A DNA stretch of 64,000 bases from Nocardiopsis sp. CNR-923 (lineage in GTDB: Bacteria > Actinomycetota > Actinomycetes > Streptosporangiales > Streptosporangiaceae): assembly GCF_001942255.1 (NCBI RefSeq), contig NZ_MKKC01000044.1, forward strand, positions 1-64,000, read 5' to 3'. Below the pieces are notes generated by a model. The model was not told where the DNA came from. It saw only the letters and a program-made list of their open reading frames with translations, and searched no databases. Positions 9,483-20,038 of this stretch are shown here, piece by piece. A program made the position numbers and the translations under genes. How positions within the stretch are numbered: position 1 is the stretch's first letter; each line of letters opens with the position of its first letter.

Positions 9483-10109
9483 TCAGCCCTCGTACTGGCG
9501 ACAGCGGCCGGTGAACACGGTGCCGAGTTCCGCGCGCAGGGCCGCGCGGGCGTGGTCGGCGACGCCCGGTGCGCCCCGGTAGACGCGGGTGGCCAGGCCC
9601 TCGGCCACCGAGGCGATGCGCGTGGCTGCGGTGTCGGCGTCCACGTCCGGTCCGACCTCGCCGCACTCGGCGCCGTTGCGCACCGCGCGGGCGATCTCCG
9701 CGTGCGTGGCCTCGGCGGTGCGCGCGTCCACCTCGGCGAGGGCGGGGCTGTCCAGTGCCCGCCCGGCGAAGGCACGCACGACGCGGAACTCGGCGCGGCG
9801 GGGTTCGTCGAGCGGCAGGTGTTCGGCGAGGGCGTCCAGCAGGACGTCCGCGATGGTCCGCCGGTGGGTGGCCCCCTCGCGCACGACCCCGGCGACGCGC
9901 TCGGCGACCTCCGTGCTGACCTCCTGGAAGGCGTGCAGCAGCATGTCGTCCTTGGCGCGGAAGTAGTGCTGGACGAGCCCGACCGACATTCCGGCGCGCG
10001 CGGCCGTGCGGGACACGGTGACGGTGTCCAGGCCGGTCTCGGCGATCATCTCGCGCACGGCCCGGCTGATCTGTGCACGCCTGAGGGCGTGGTCCGCTGT
10101 TCTTGGCAC
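9483..10109 (-). CDS. TetR family transcriptional regulator
   Basis: A 208-residue repressor-type protein. Residues 9-55 form the TetR helix-turn-helix (ISRAVREMIAETGLDTV then VSRTAARAGMSVGLVQHYF), and the remainder is an all-helical ligand domain. It is divergent from a secreted serine-hydrolase gene, and the 63-base gap contains two near-identical 24-bp inverted repeats (10113-10136 and 10135-10158), so it probably represses itself and the hydrolase. The inducer is unknown. Confidence 0.9.
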   Translation of the reverse strand: MPRTADHALRRAQISRAVREMIAETGLDTVTVSRTAARAGMSVGLVQHYFRAKDDMLLHAFQEVSTEVAERVAGVVREGATHRRTIADVLLDALAEHLPLDEPRRAEFRVVRAFAGRALDSPALAEVDARTAEATHAEIARAVRNGAECGEVGPDVDADTAATRIASVAEGLATRVYRGAPGVADHARAALRAELGTVFTGRCRQYEG

Positions 10110-10112
10110 GAC

Positions 10113-10158
10113 ATAACCGTATCAGTGTATGGTAATAATCGTATGTCCGTATGGTTAT
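10113..10158. promoter_or_regulatory. Two tandem 24-bp TetR-type operators
   Basis: Site A (10113-10136) is ATAACCGTAT, four bases, GTATGGTAAT; site B (10135-10158) is ATAATCGTAT, four bases, GTATGGTTAT. Each is an imperfect palindrome of the same design, and the centres are 22 bp apart, about two helical turns. They lie between the tetR start and the hydrolase start, covering where both promoters must be. Confidence 0.8.
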
Positions 10159-10172
10159 CTGAGGGAGCCCCC

Positions 10173-11578
10173 GTGTACCGACGTGCCGCGGCCGCGTGCC
10201 TCGCCCTGGCCCTGCTGTCCCCGACCCCGCCTCCCGCGTCCGCCGCGGCCCAGGACATGGACTCCTACGTCCGTGCACGCATGGCGGCGACCGACACCCC
10301 CGGCCTCGCCTACGCGGTGGTCGGACCCGAGGGGGTCGAGCACCAGGGCGTGTTCGGGGTGGACGGGCACGGCGAGCCCGTCACCGAGGAGACCCCGTTT
10401 CTGTGGGGGTCGGTGGCCAAGCCGGTCACCGCGACGGCGGCACTGGTCCTGGCGGAGGAGGGGCGGCTCGACCTGGACGCGCCGGTCGAGGAGTACCTGC
10501 CCGAGTTCGCCGCCTTCGGCGCCGAGCCGACCGTGCGCGACCTGCTGACGCACAGCTCGGGGATCACCGAGGCGAACACGGTCGCGACGTTCGACGTGTA
10601 CGAGGCGGGGTCGGCGGAGTTCGCGCCACGCGTGGGGAGGATCGCCGCCTCCGAGGTGGGCGATCCCGGAACGCACGCGTACAGCAGCGCGAACTACCTG
10701 CTCCTCGGCGCGGTCGTCGAACGCGTGACCGGCGAGGACTTCGGCGACTACCTGCGGGAGGCGGTGCTGGACCCGGTGGGCATGGACACCGCGTTCACCG
10801 GCGCGAGGAGGCCGCGGCGGCGGGGCTGACCCCGGGGTACCGCTCACCGTGGGGCGTGCGCCTGGCCGACGCGGACGGCGTGGACGACGCCGGGGTGTCC
10901 TACGGCTACCTGGGCGGCGATGTCGGGGCGCTGACCGCGTTCGCCCGGACGCAGTTGTCGGACGAGCCGGGGGTGCTCGACGCGGAAGCGCTGGCGGAGG
11001 CGCGCACGGGGATCGTCCCCGTGCCCGGCTCGGAGCAGCAGTACGGGCTGGGGTGGCGCGACACCCGGCTGTCGGAGCTGGACGAGCCGATCGTCTTCCA
11101 CGGCGGCGCGACACCGGGCCACGCGGCGATGGTGGTGCTCCTGCCCGAGCGCGACCGCGCGGTGGTCCTCCTCCAGAACACCTATGATCTGCTGCGCGAC
11201 GATCAGATCCAGGCGGTGGCCTTCGGTCTGGCCCACCTGGTGGCGGGCGGCGACCGGCCGCGGGGCCCCGGGCCGAGCGTGGCCGACCTGGCGGTGGTGT
11301 GGGGTTCCACGGCGTTCGCGCTGGTCATGGTCGTCGGCGTGGTGCTGGCCGGGCTCGCGGTGCGAGCGCGCCGCGGCGGAGTCGCGGCGACCGTGGTCTG
11401 GGGCGCGGCCGGGGCGGCGGCGGTCGCCGCCGCAGTGTGGCTGCTCGTCGGGCTCGGGCCGCGCTCCGCCCTGCTGTGGCTGCCCGACGCCGCGGTCGCG
11501 GTGCTGGTCGCGGGGGTGTGCGGCGCGCTGGTCCTCGTCCTGCGGGTGTCGGCCGCCGTCCGGGGACGCGCCGACTGA
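10173..11578 (+). CDS. Secreted/membrane serine hydrolase, beta-lactamase (class C / PBP) family (one frameshift)
   Basis: About 468 residues. A signal peptide (residues 1-27, ending PASAAA) leads into a class C beta-lactamase-like domain: FLWGSVAKPVTA holds the catalytic SxxK, HAYSSANYLLLG the YxN motif, and VFHGGATPGHAAM the third motif region in place of KTG. After residue 390 come three predicted membrane helices (AFALVMVVGVVLAGLAV; a second Ala-rich helix; LPDAAVAVLVAGVCGALVLVL), an architecture typical of actinobacterial serine hydrolases of this type. The frame changes near 10805. The GTG start follows GAGGGAG. Likely controlled by the divergent TetR. It may be an esterase or peptidase rather than a true beta-lactamase. 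Confidence 0.85.
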
Positions 11579-11591
11579 CGGACGCGTCCGG

Positions 11592-12353
11592 TCAGGCCCG
11601 GTCGAGGAACCCGCCGTCCACCACCAGGTTGTTGCCGGTGATGTAGCCGGCGGCGGGGCTGGCCAGGTAGACGGCGGCGCGGGCCACCTCCTGCGGACGG
11701 CCCAGACGGCCGTAGGGGATGCGGCCGCGGATGGTCGCGTAGAACTCGGGATCGTTCTCCCGGCGCCGGTCCCAGCCTCCGCCGGGGAACTCGGTCGGGC
11801 CGGGCGAGACGGTGTTGACGCGGATCCCCTCGGGCGCCCACGACCGGGCCAGCGAGGCCGCGTGGTGGTTGAGCGCGGCCTTGAGGGCCCCGTAGGCGGC
11901 GGGCCCGGCCGGACGGGTGGTGTGCAGGGCGGAGGTGGTGGAGATGAGGACCACCGAACCTCCGCGCTCGGAGGCCGCCAGGTGCGGGTGGACGCGTTCG
12001 GCCATGCGAACGAACGGCAGAACGTCGGCGACGAAATTGCGCTCCCACTGATCGGGGGTGCGGCTGCTGCCCGCGGAGACGTTGGAGACCAGCACGTCGA
12101 TCCCGCCCAGGATCTCGGCGGCGTCGTCGACGAAGGAGTCCAGCGCGGACTCGTCGGCGACGTCCAGGGCACGGGCGAACACGGTCGCACCGGTCAGGCG
12201 CAGCTCCTCGGCCGCCTCCTCCAGCGGCTCGGGGTTGCGCGCGCAGATCGCGAGGTCGGCGCCCTCGTCGGCGAAGACGTCCGCGATGGCGCGGCCGATC
12301 CCCCGACTGGCCCCCGTGATGACGACTCGCGCGCCCGTCAGGTGCAGATCCAT
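11592..12353 (-). CDS. Short-chain dehydrogenase/reductase
   Basis: A 253-residue classical SDR. TGASRGIGRAIA (about residues 12-23) is the TGxxxGIG cofactor motif, the mid-region VLVSNVSAG replaces the usual NNAG, LISTTSA supplies the catalytic serine, and AAYGALKAALNHHAASLA the YxxxK pair. The C-terminal GNNLVVDGGF is typical. ATG 12353 is preferred over 12368 because GGAGA lies five bases upstream. Substrate unknown. It is convergent with the hydrolase gene. Confidence 0.88.
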   Translation of the reverse strand: MDLHLTGARVVITGASRGIGRAIADVFADEGADLAICARNPEPLEEAAEELRLTGATVFARALDVADESALDSFVDDAAEILGGIDVLVSNVSAGSSRTPDQWERNFVADVLPFVRMAERVHPHLAASERGGSVVLISTTSALHTTRPAGPAAYGALKAALNHHAASLARSWAPEGIRVNTVSPGPTEFPGGGWDRRRENDPEFYATIRGRIPYGRLGRPQEVARAAVYLASPAAGYITGNNLVVDGGFLDRA

Positions 12354-12492
12354 CGGTTCTCCGTACATTGGTGAGTGGCCCGCGCCGCCCGCGTCCCCTG
12401 CTCCGGGCGCAGATTACACGGGTTCGGATCCGCTCGCGCGCAGGCCCCGGACGGCGGCGACGCGCCCGGACGCCGAGGCCGGCAGGCACCAG

Positions 12493-12532
12493 GGGCGTGC
12501 GCCCCGCCCGTGGCGGGCCGGGACGCACGCCC
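12493..12532. terminator. Rho-independent-type hairpin after fabI
   Basis: GGGCGTGCG (12493-12501) pairs with CGCACGCCC (12524-12532), with a further CCGCC/GGCGG pair inside. It lies just past the fabI stop at 12547. There is no T-run, as is usual in high-GC actinobacteria. Confidence 0.6.
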
Positions 12533-12546
12533 GGGTCGTGCGGGGA

Positions 12547-13311
12547 TCAGGCGCCGGTCGAGTGGAAGCCGCCGTCCACGTGCACGATCTCACCGGTGGT
12601 CGCCGGGAACCAGTCGGACAGCAGCGCCACGACGGCCTTGGCCGCGGGCTCAGGGTTCGTGACGTCCCACCCCAGCGGCGCGCGCTCGGGCCAGTGTTTG
12701 GCCAACTCGGCGAAGCCCGGGATGCTGCGCGCGGCCATCGTGCTGAGCGGGCCGGCCGAGACCAGGTTGACGCGGATGTCCTGGTCGCCGACGTAACGGG
12801 CCAGGTAGCGCGCGGTGGAGGTCAGCGCGGACTTGGCCACGCCCATCCAGTCGTAGATGGGGTAGGAGACGCTGTTGTCGAAGTCCAGCGCCACGACCGA
12901 GCCGCCGTTCTCCATCAGCGGCATGAGTGACGTGGTCAGCGCCTTCAACGAGAAGGTGGAGGTGTGCATGGCGGTGGCCACGTCCGACCACTGGGTGTTG
13001 AGGAAGTTGCCGCCCAGCGCGTCCTGCGGGGTGAAGCCGATCGAGTGCACGACGCCGTCGATGCCGTCGACGTGCTCGCCCACGCGGGCGGCCAGGGAGC
13101 CGAGCTGCTCGTCGTCGGTGACATCCAGCTCCAGGACCGGCGGGGTCTCGGGCAGCCGCTTGGCGACGCGCTCCACGAGGCTCATCCGGCCGTATCCGGT
13201 GAGCACGACGGTCGCGCCCTGCTCCTGGGCGAGGCGGGCGACGTGGAAGGCGATGGAGGAGTCGGTGAGCACCCCGGTGACGAGGATGCGCTTACCTTCG
13301 AGAAGTCCCAT
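12547..13311 (-). CDS. fabI: Enoyl-[acyl-carrier-protein] reductase (NADH), FabI/InhA type
   Basis: A 254-residue enoyl reductase catalysing the last step of each type II fatty acid elongation cycle. The glycine motif is the atypical FabI form (VTGVLTDSSIAFHVA), HSIGFTPQDALGGNF matches the substrate loop, and the catalytic Tyr-x6-Lys is YDWMGVAKSAL (about residues 158-165). C-terminal VHVDGGFHSTGA is typical. fabG lies 97 bases upstream on the same strand, an arrangement conserved in actinobacteria, so the two are probably cotranscribed. Confidence 0.93.
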   Translation of the reverse strand: MGLLEGKRILVTGVLTDSSIAFHVARLAQEQGATVVLTGYGRMSLVERVAKRLPETPPVLELDVTDDEQLGSLAARVGEHVDGIDGVVHSIGFTPQDALGGNFLNTQWSDVATAMHTSTFSLKALTTSLMPLMENGGSVVALDFDNSVSYPIYDWMGVAKSALTSTARYLARYVGDQDIRVNLVSAGPLSTMAARSIPGFAELAKHWPERAPLGWDVTNPEPAAKAVVALLSDWFPATTGEIVHVDGGFHSTGA

Positions 13312-13408
13312 GGGTTTCCTGATTCTGCTCTGGCCGGCGGGGGTGGTCCGGTGGCTGGTGCGGGTGGAGGGGCTGGCGGCTCTGGGGCGTGTGCCGCGGG
13401 CATGCTTC

Positions 13409-14269
<861 letters not shown>

Positions 14270-14928
14270 TCAGGCCCACCCCGCGTCGTGGGCGAGGATG
14301 GCGGCCTGCACGCGGTTGGACAACCCCACCTTGGCCAGGATCCGGCTGACGTGCGCCTTGACCGTCGCCTCACGCATCCCCAGCGCACGCCCGGCCTCGG
14401 CGTTGGACATGCCCTTGGCCACGGCGACCAGCACCGCGCGTTCGCGCTCGCTCAGCTCCGACAGCCGCCGCTCGGCCTCGGCGCGCCCCGCGGCGGACCC
14501 GGCGGGCTCGGGGACGGCGAAGCGGGCGAGCATGCGCTTGGTCACGCTCGGCGCGAGCATGGCGTTGCCTCGTGCACCGTGCGCACGGCGGCGATGAGGT
14601 CGCGCGGAGGGGTGTCCTTGAGCAGGAACCCGACGGCGCCCGCCCGCAGCGCCCGGTGCACGTACTCGTCCAGGTCGAACGTGGTCAGCAGGACCACGCG
14701 CGGCGCGTCCGGCAGCTCGGTCAGGCGCGCGGCCGCGGCGAGTCCGTCGGCGTGCGGCATGCGGATGTCCAACAGGACCACGTCGGGCGACAGCTCCCGG
14801 GCGAGCCGGACGGCCTCCTCCCCGTCCCCGCCCTCCCCGACCACCTCGATGTCGGGCGCCGCCTCCAGGATCATCCGCAACCCGGACCGGACCAGGTTCT
14901 CGTCGTCGACGAGGACGGTGCGGATCAC
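14270..14928 (-). CDS. NarL/FixJ family response regulator (one frameshift)
   Basis: About 219 residues. The receiver domain has the acidic pair VDDEN, the phosphoacceptor in VVLLDIRMP (about residue 54), LTTF (Thr) and LLKDTP (Lys). After a frame change near 14568 the LuxR-type HTH follows: LSERERAVLVAVAKGMSNAEAGRALGMREATVKAHVSRIL split between helices 2 and 3. Start GTG 14928 overlaps the stop of the sensor kinase gene by four bases (GTGA), so the two are translated together. Likely target is the adjacent divergent ABC exporter. Confidence 0.88.
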
Positions 14929-16177
14929 CGTAGGTCACTCTCCTTCGCCTCGTGTCCCCCGTGCACGGGAAGGACGACGCTCAGCCGCCAACCCCCGTCG
15001 AACCGGGGGCCCGCCGTGAGCGACCCGCCCGCCAGGACGACGCGCTCCCGGATCCCCGCAAGACCGTACCCGCTGCGCGGCGGGGGCGGCGCGGCGGTGG
15101 TGGCGGGCCCGTTGGCGACCTCCACCTCCAGGGCGGCGTCCCTCCTGCGCAGCTCCAGGGTCACGCGGGCGCGCGCGCGTGCTTGGCGGCGTTCGTCAGC
15201 CCCTCCTGGACCACTCGGTAGGCCGTGCGCTGCACCGTCGGGGGAAGTTCCCCGAGCGGCGCCGGATCTACGCGGTCCACGGCCATTCCCGCCTCACGCC
15301 ACTCCCCCAGCAGCCGGTCGAGATCGGACAGCTCGGGCTGCGGCGCGGTGGGCGCGGCGGCGCCGGACTCCTCGCGCAGCACCCCGAGGATGCTCCGCAG
15401 TTCGGCGAGGGCCGCGCGACCGGTGGTGCGGATGAGCCCGGCCGCCTCGACCGTGCGCGGGTCCTCGGCGGAGACCTCCAGGCCACCCGCGTGCAACACC
15501 ATGAGGCTCACGCGGTGCGCGACGACGTCGTGCATCTCCCGAGCGATCCGGGTGCGTTCGGCGGTGATGGCGTGTTCGGCCATGAGGTGCTTCTCGCGTT
15601 CGAGCCGCTCGGCGCGTTCCCGGAGGCGGCCGATGAGCTGCCGCCGCGTGCCGACCCACAGGCCGAAGGTGGTCGGGGCGACGAGGAAGAACCCCGCGCT
15701 GAAGACGTAGGAGCGCGGACCCACGCCGAATCCGACGTACATGGCGAGCGCCGTGAGGGCGAACCATCCGGAGAGCAGTCTGCGGTCGTCGAAGTGCACC
15801 GCGTAGGAGTAGAGGGCGAAGGCGGCCGGGAGCACGTTGCCGAAGAGCAGGAGGAGCACGAGCGCCAGGGCCAGCAACAGGTGCGGGCGGGACCTGCGGA
15901 ACAGGACGGCCAGGGACACGAACGCCGCCGGGAACACGCACAGCAGCAGAACGCCCACGACCCCGGACAGCGGACTGGGCGTGCCCCGCAGGAACACGTC
16001 GACGGGCTCCCGCAGCAGTCCCACCTCGGGGGAGATCTGGGCGACCGCCACGAGCGGGAACGACCCGACCGCGTAGAACCAGTCGGCGAAGCGCATGCGG
16101 TGCCTGCGCCACCACCGCTCGCCACGCCGCCACAGTCCGGCCAGACCACCCGGTACCCTCGTGCTCCACTCCCCCAT
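14925..16177 (-). CDS. DesK/NarX-type sensor histidine kinase (one frameshift)
   Basis: About 417 residues. Residues 25-160 hold five or six hydrophobic helices with almost no external loop, so it probably senses within the membrane. A short coiled region (RERAERLEREKHLMAEHA) precedes the HisKA_3 site EMHDVVAHRVSLMVLHAG, with the phosphoacceptor histidine near residue 205. The ATPase N-box is EGLTNAAKHAR; here the frame shifts near 15165 and resumes with VTLELRRRDAALEVEVANG and the G-box GYGLAGIRERV. One missing base repairs it. Overlaps the response regulator by four bases. Confidence 0.88.
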
Positions 16178-16532
16178 GCGCCGGATTCTATGGTCGGCGC
16201 CGTCCCGCCCCGCGGTGCGGCGACGGTGGGCCGCCCGAGGGCCGAAGGTCGGGGTCTGGCGCGTTCTTCCCGGTCACGACCTTCTCCGCGGCCAGACCCC
16301 GCACGCCGTCCCCGAACCGACCCCGACGAAAGTCGGTGACGACCCCCGACCTTGGAGACGTGCCCGCCCGTCCGACCCATCCCTTTGGCCGGGGTGCGAT
16401 TCGGCCCGTGGGGGGAGGAGTCGGGCACCTCAGGGGACCTAGCGTGGGAACCGTGCCGGGCCCGACCGCGGAGGACGACCCCCGAACCGCCCGGCGCTTC
16501 GTGTCCACCCGTCACCACTGGAGTTGTCTGCC
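16178..16532. other. Divergent intergenic region, no gene seen
   Basis: A 355-base gap between the divergent sensor kinase and the ABC exporter ATPase. I see no credible gene on either strand. It must hold both promoters; no clear -35/-10 pair or palindrome stands out. Confidence 0.5.
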
Positions 16533-17297
16533 GTGACCGCGTCCTCAGTCCAGCCCGTTCCCTCGGCCACCGCCCCGCCGGTGGTGGTCGCCCGGGGGCT
16601 CACCAAGACCTACGACACCGGAGGCAGCCAGGTCCACGCCCTCGCCGGGGTGGACGTGGACTTCCACCGGGGCGCGTTCACCGCGATCATGGGCCCCTCC
16701 GGCTCCGGCAAGTCGACCCTGATGCACTGCCTGGCGGGCCTGGACGTGCCCACGTCCGGCACCGTGCACCTGGGCCGCACCCAGATCACCGGCCTGCGCG
16801 ACGGCGAACTGACCTTGCTGCGCCGCGACCGCATCGGGTTCATCTTCCAGTCGTTCAACCTGCTGCCGATGCTGACCGCCGAGCAGAACATCCTGCTGCC
16901 GTCGCAGATCGCCAGGCGCAAGGTCGACCGGCAGCGCTTCGACCACATCATCGACGTGGTGGGGCTGCGCGACCGCCTCGGCCACCTGCCCGCCAAGCTC
17001 TCCGGCGGCCAGCAGCAGCGCGTGGCCGTGGCGCGCGCCCTGCTCAACGCGCCCGAGGTGGTCTACGCCGACGAGCCCACCGGCAACCTGGACTCGCGTT
17101 CGGGCGCGGAGATCCTGTCGTTCCTGCGCGACTCGGCCGAGGACCTGGACCAGACCATCGTCATGGTCACCCACGACCCGGTGGCCGCCTCCTACGCCGA
17201 CCGCGTCGTGTTCCTGCGCGACGGCCGACTGGTCGACGAGGTCACCGACCCCGACCCCGAGCTGGTCTCGGCCCGACTGCTGAAGCTGGAGGCCTGA
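16533..17297 (+). CDS. ABC transporter ATP-binding protein, MacB/LolD type
   Basis: About 254 residues from GTG 16533, which has GGAG nine bases upstream. Walker A is GPSGSGKST, the Q-loop FQSFNLLPMLTAEQN, signature LSGGQQQRVAVARAL, Walker B VVYADEPTGNLD, and the H-loop THDP. The PTGNLD sequence is characteristic of the MacB/LolD subfamily. It pairs with the FtsX-type permease that begins five bases after its stop. Adjacent to a divergent two-component system that probably controls it. Confidence 0.93.
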   Translation: MTASSVQPVPSATAPPVVVARGLTKTYDTGGSQVHALAGVDVDFHRGAFTAIMGPSGSGKSTLMHCLAGLDVPTSGTVHLGRTQITGLRDGELTLLRRDRIGFIFQSFNLLPMLTAEQNILLPSQIARRKVDRQRFDHIIDVVGLRDRLGHLPAKLSGGQQQRVAVARALLNAPEVVYADEPTGNLDSRSGAEILSFLRDSAEDLDQTIVMVTHDPVAASYADRVVFLRDGRLVDEVTDPDPELVSARLLKLEA

Positions 17298-17301
17298 CCG
17301 C

Positions 17302-19938
17302 ATGCTGCGCACGACACTCGCGGGCCTGCGGCTGCACACCTCCCGCTACGTGACGACGGTCCTGGCGATCCTGCTCGGCGTCATGTTCGTCTCCGGGACC
17401 ATGGTGTTCGCCGACACGCTGAACGCCAACTACGAGGAGTCCGTGATGGGCTCCGCCGGTTCCGTCGACGCCATCGCCACACCCGCCGAGGCGGAGACGG
17501 GCGAGGACGGCGCGCACGCCGGGCCCGAGCCGCTGACCGCTGACGACCTGGCGGGGATCCGTGCCCTGCCCGAGGTCGCCGAAGCCGACGGCCTGGTCCG
17601 TGGACAGGCCGTCCTGCTGGACGCGGACGGCCGTGCGCTCGGATTCACGCCGCCCGCCGCGGTCTCCATCGAGGGCGCCAGCCGGTTCGACGCCGGGCGG
17701 GGCGAACTCCCCTCGACCGGTGACGAGATCGCCCTGGCCACCTCCACGGCCGAGCAGTCCGGGTTCGGCGTCGGGGACACCGTGACCGTGCTCGGCCCCG
17801 ACCGGGAGGAGCACGAGTTCGAGGTCACCGGCCTGGTGAACTTCGGAGTCGACCCCAGCTTCGGCATCAGCGGCGCCGTGGTCTTCGCTCCCGACACCGT
17901 CGAGGAGATGACCGGGGCGACGGGCTACTCCGAGATCGACGCGATCGCCGCCGAGGGCTATACCGACGAGCAGGTCGCCGACGCGGTCTCCGGTGTGCTG
18001 GGCTCCTCCGCCGACGTCTCGACCGGCGAGGAGTACGGCCTGGAGATGGCCGAGGGCGTCGGCGCCCAGACCGAGATCTTCCGCGTCGCGCTGCTGCTGT
18101 TCGCGTTCATCGCGATGTTCGTCGCGGGGATCGTCATCTACAACACCTTCGCCATCCTCATCGCCCAACGCCAGCGCGAACTGGCGCTGCTGCGGTGCGT
18201 GGGCGCCAAGCGCTCGCAGGTCTTCCGCTCGGTGCTGCTGGAGTCCGCGGTCGTGGGCCTGGTCGCCTCGGCCCTGGGCGTCCTGGCGGGCGTGGGCATC
18301 GGTGTCGCCGGAGCGGCCCTCGCGGCGCCGGCGATGGGCGCCGACGGCGGGGTCCCCGTGGTCGTCACCCAGGCCGCGGTGCTGACCGGACTGGGCGTGG
18401 GCACGGTCGTCACGGTGCTCTCCGCGATGGTCCCCGCCCTGCGCGCCACCCGTGTGGCCCCGCTGGCGGCACTGCGCACCAGTACCACCGCCTCCGGGAT
18501 CGAGAAGGGCACCGGCTGGTTCCGCGTCGTGTTCGGTCTGGTGACCTTCGCCGTCGCCGGCGGGCTCGTCGCCCTGACCCAGATCTCCGGTCCGACCCAG
18601 ATGGGCCTGGTCGTCGTGACGGCCGCCGCCCTGGTCTCGTTCACGGGCGTCGTGGTGCTGGGGCCGCTGCTCGTGCGCTGGATCGTGCGCCTGGTCGGCC
18701 TGCCCCTGCGTCGGGTCGGCGTGGCGAGCATGCTCGCCGTGGACAACTCCGTCCGCAGCCCGCGCCGCGCCGCCACCGCGATGATCGCCCTGACGGTGGG
18801 CGCCACGCTCATCACCGGCTACTCCGTCGTCAGCGCCTCGACAGAGTCGACCCTGAACCGGATGCTGGAGGAGCAGTTCCCGGTCGACTACCAGATCACC
18901 CCGCAGTTCTCCATGGAGGAGCCGACCGGCGCCCAGGACGCCTCGACCGCCGAGGGCGGGGACGACGCCGCGTCCGCCCCCGGGGAGGGTGCGGACGCGG
19001 TCGCCGACACCGGCACACCCGAGTTCGGCTTCGTTCCCGAACAGGTCCGCCGCGACCTGGAGGACGAGCCGAGTGTCGGAGCGGTGTTCGGGCAGCGCGG
19101 CGGCTACGTGGAGGACGAGGAACACGGGCTCATCAGCCTGGTGGCCTTCACCGGCGCGCGGATGGGCGTCGACCTGGCCATGGGCACCGTCGAGGGCGAC
19201 CTGTCCGACGCGGGGCCAGGCCGGATCGCGCTCGTGGAGGGCCACGCGGACGGCGTGCGCGTGGGTGACACCTACACCCTGGCCAACGGGGACGCCGTGG
19301 TCGACCTGGAGGTGGCGGCGATCGTCGAGCCCGGGGCGCAGGTCTTCCACGGCTACCTCCACGAGGACGACCTCGCCGCCCTGTTTCCCGACGTGACCCG
19401 GGACGAGGCCGTGCTGGTCCGCGGGGCCCAGGACGCCGACCCGGCCGAGCTGCGGGAGGCGGTCTACGGCGCGGTCGAGGACGACCCCACGCTCCAGGTC
19501 ATGTCCGTGGCCGAGATCAAGGAGCAGTTCTCGGACATCATGGACATCGCCTTCTACACCATCACGGCGATGCTGGGTCTGGCGATCGTCATCGCGGTGT
19601 TCGGCATCTCCAACACGATGGCGCTGTCGGTGCTGGAGCGCACCCGTGAGTCCGCGCTGCTGCGGGCGCTGGGTCTGGCCCGGGGCCAGCTGCGCCGGAT
19701 GCTCAGCGTGGAGGCCGTGCTGCTGTGCCTGATCGGCGCGGGGATCGGCATCGTCCTGGGCGTGGTGTTCGGCTGGGCCGCCGCCGCCTCGGTGCTGCCG
19801 GGCCTGGTGTTCAGCCTCCCGGCCGGTCAGATCGCCGTGTTCATCGCGGTCGCCGTCCTGGCCGGACTGCTCGCCTCGATCCTCCCGGGTCGGCGGGCGG
19901 CGGGCACCTCGATCACCGGAGCGCTGGCCAGCGAGTGA
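17302..19938 (+). CDS. ABC transporter permease with two FtsX domains
   Basis: An 878-residue MacB-type permease. Membrane helix 1 is near residues 14-36, followed by a large extracellular domain (about 40-250), a helix bundle with FtsX domain 1 (about 255-400, including LALLRCVGAKRSQVFRSVLLE), two central helices, a second extracellular domain (about 510-740, very acidic) and FtsX domain 2 (about 750-870, including ALLRALGLARGQLRRML). The repeated LxxLxxxGA/GL motif contacts the ATPase. These exporters move peptides, lipids or toxic compounds outward by mechanotransmission. Intact over 2.6 kb. Confidence 0.92.
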   Translation: MLRTTLAGLRLHTSRYVTTVLAILLGVMFVSGTMVFADTLNANYEESVMGSAGSVDAIATPAEAETGEDGAHAGPEPLTADDLAGIRALPEVAEADGLVRGQAVLLDADGRALGFTPPAAVSIEGASRFDAGRGELPSTGDEIALATSTAEQSGFGVGDTVTVLGPDREEHEFEVTGLVNFGVDPSFGISGAVVFAPDTVEEMTGATGYSEIDAIAAEGYTDEQVADAVSGVLGSSADVSTGEEYGLEMAEGVGAQTEIFRVALLLFAFIAMFVAGIVIYNTFAILIAQRQRELALLRCVGAKRSQVFRSVLLESAVVGLVASALGVLAGVGIGVAGAALAAPAMGADGGVPVVVTQAAVLTGLGVGTVVTVLSAMVPALRATRVAPLAALRTSTTASGIEKGTGWFRVVFGLVTFAVAGGLVALTQISGPTQMGLVVVTAAALVSFTGVVVLGPLLVRWIVRLVGLPLRRVGVASMLAVDNSVRSPRRAATAMIALTVGATLITGYSVVSASTESTLNRMLEEQFPVDYQITPQFSMEEPTGAQDASTAEGGDDAASAPGEGADAVADTGTPEFGFVPEQVRRDLEDEPSVGAVFGQRGGYVEDEEHGLISLVAFTGARMGVDLAMGTVEGDLSDAGPGRIALVEGHADGVRVGDTYTLANGDAVVDLEVAAIVEPGAQVFHGYLHEDDLAALFPDVTRDEAVLVRGAQDADPAELREAVYGAVEDDPTLQVMSVAEIKEQFSDIMDIAFYTITAMLGLAIVIAVFGISNTMALSVLERTRESALLRALGLARGQLRRMLSVEAVLLCLIGAGIGIVLGVVFGWAAAASVLPGLVFSLPAGQIAVFIAVAVLAGLLASILPGRRAAGTSITGALASE

Positions 19939-19974
19939 CGCCCCCGGCGCCGCGGCCCTGACGGGCACGTGACA

Positions 19975-20014
19975 CGCGGCGCGGTCGCCCGCTCCGGTGG
20001 GGGGCCGCGCCGCG
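19975..20014. terminator. Hairpin after the ABC permease gene
   Basis: CGCGGCGCGG (19975-19984) and CCGCGCCGCG (20005-20014) form a perfect 10-bp stem with a 20-base loop, 37 bases past the permease stop and just before the MFS gene. No T-run. Confidence 0.6.
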
Positions 20015-20038
20015 TATGTTGTGGATCGGAGGTGCGTG

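Noticed and set aside
16361-17353. Long alternative frames overlapping the ABC ATPase, permease and other genes
   Set aside because: They are Arg/Pro/Ala-rich shadow frames caused by high GC at third positions and match no family.
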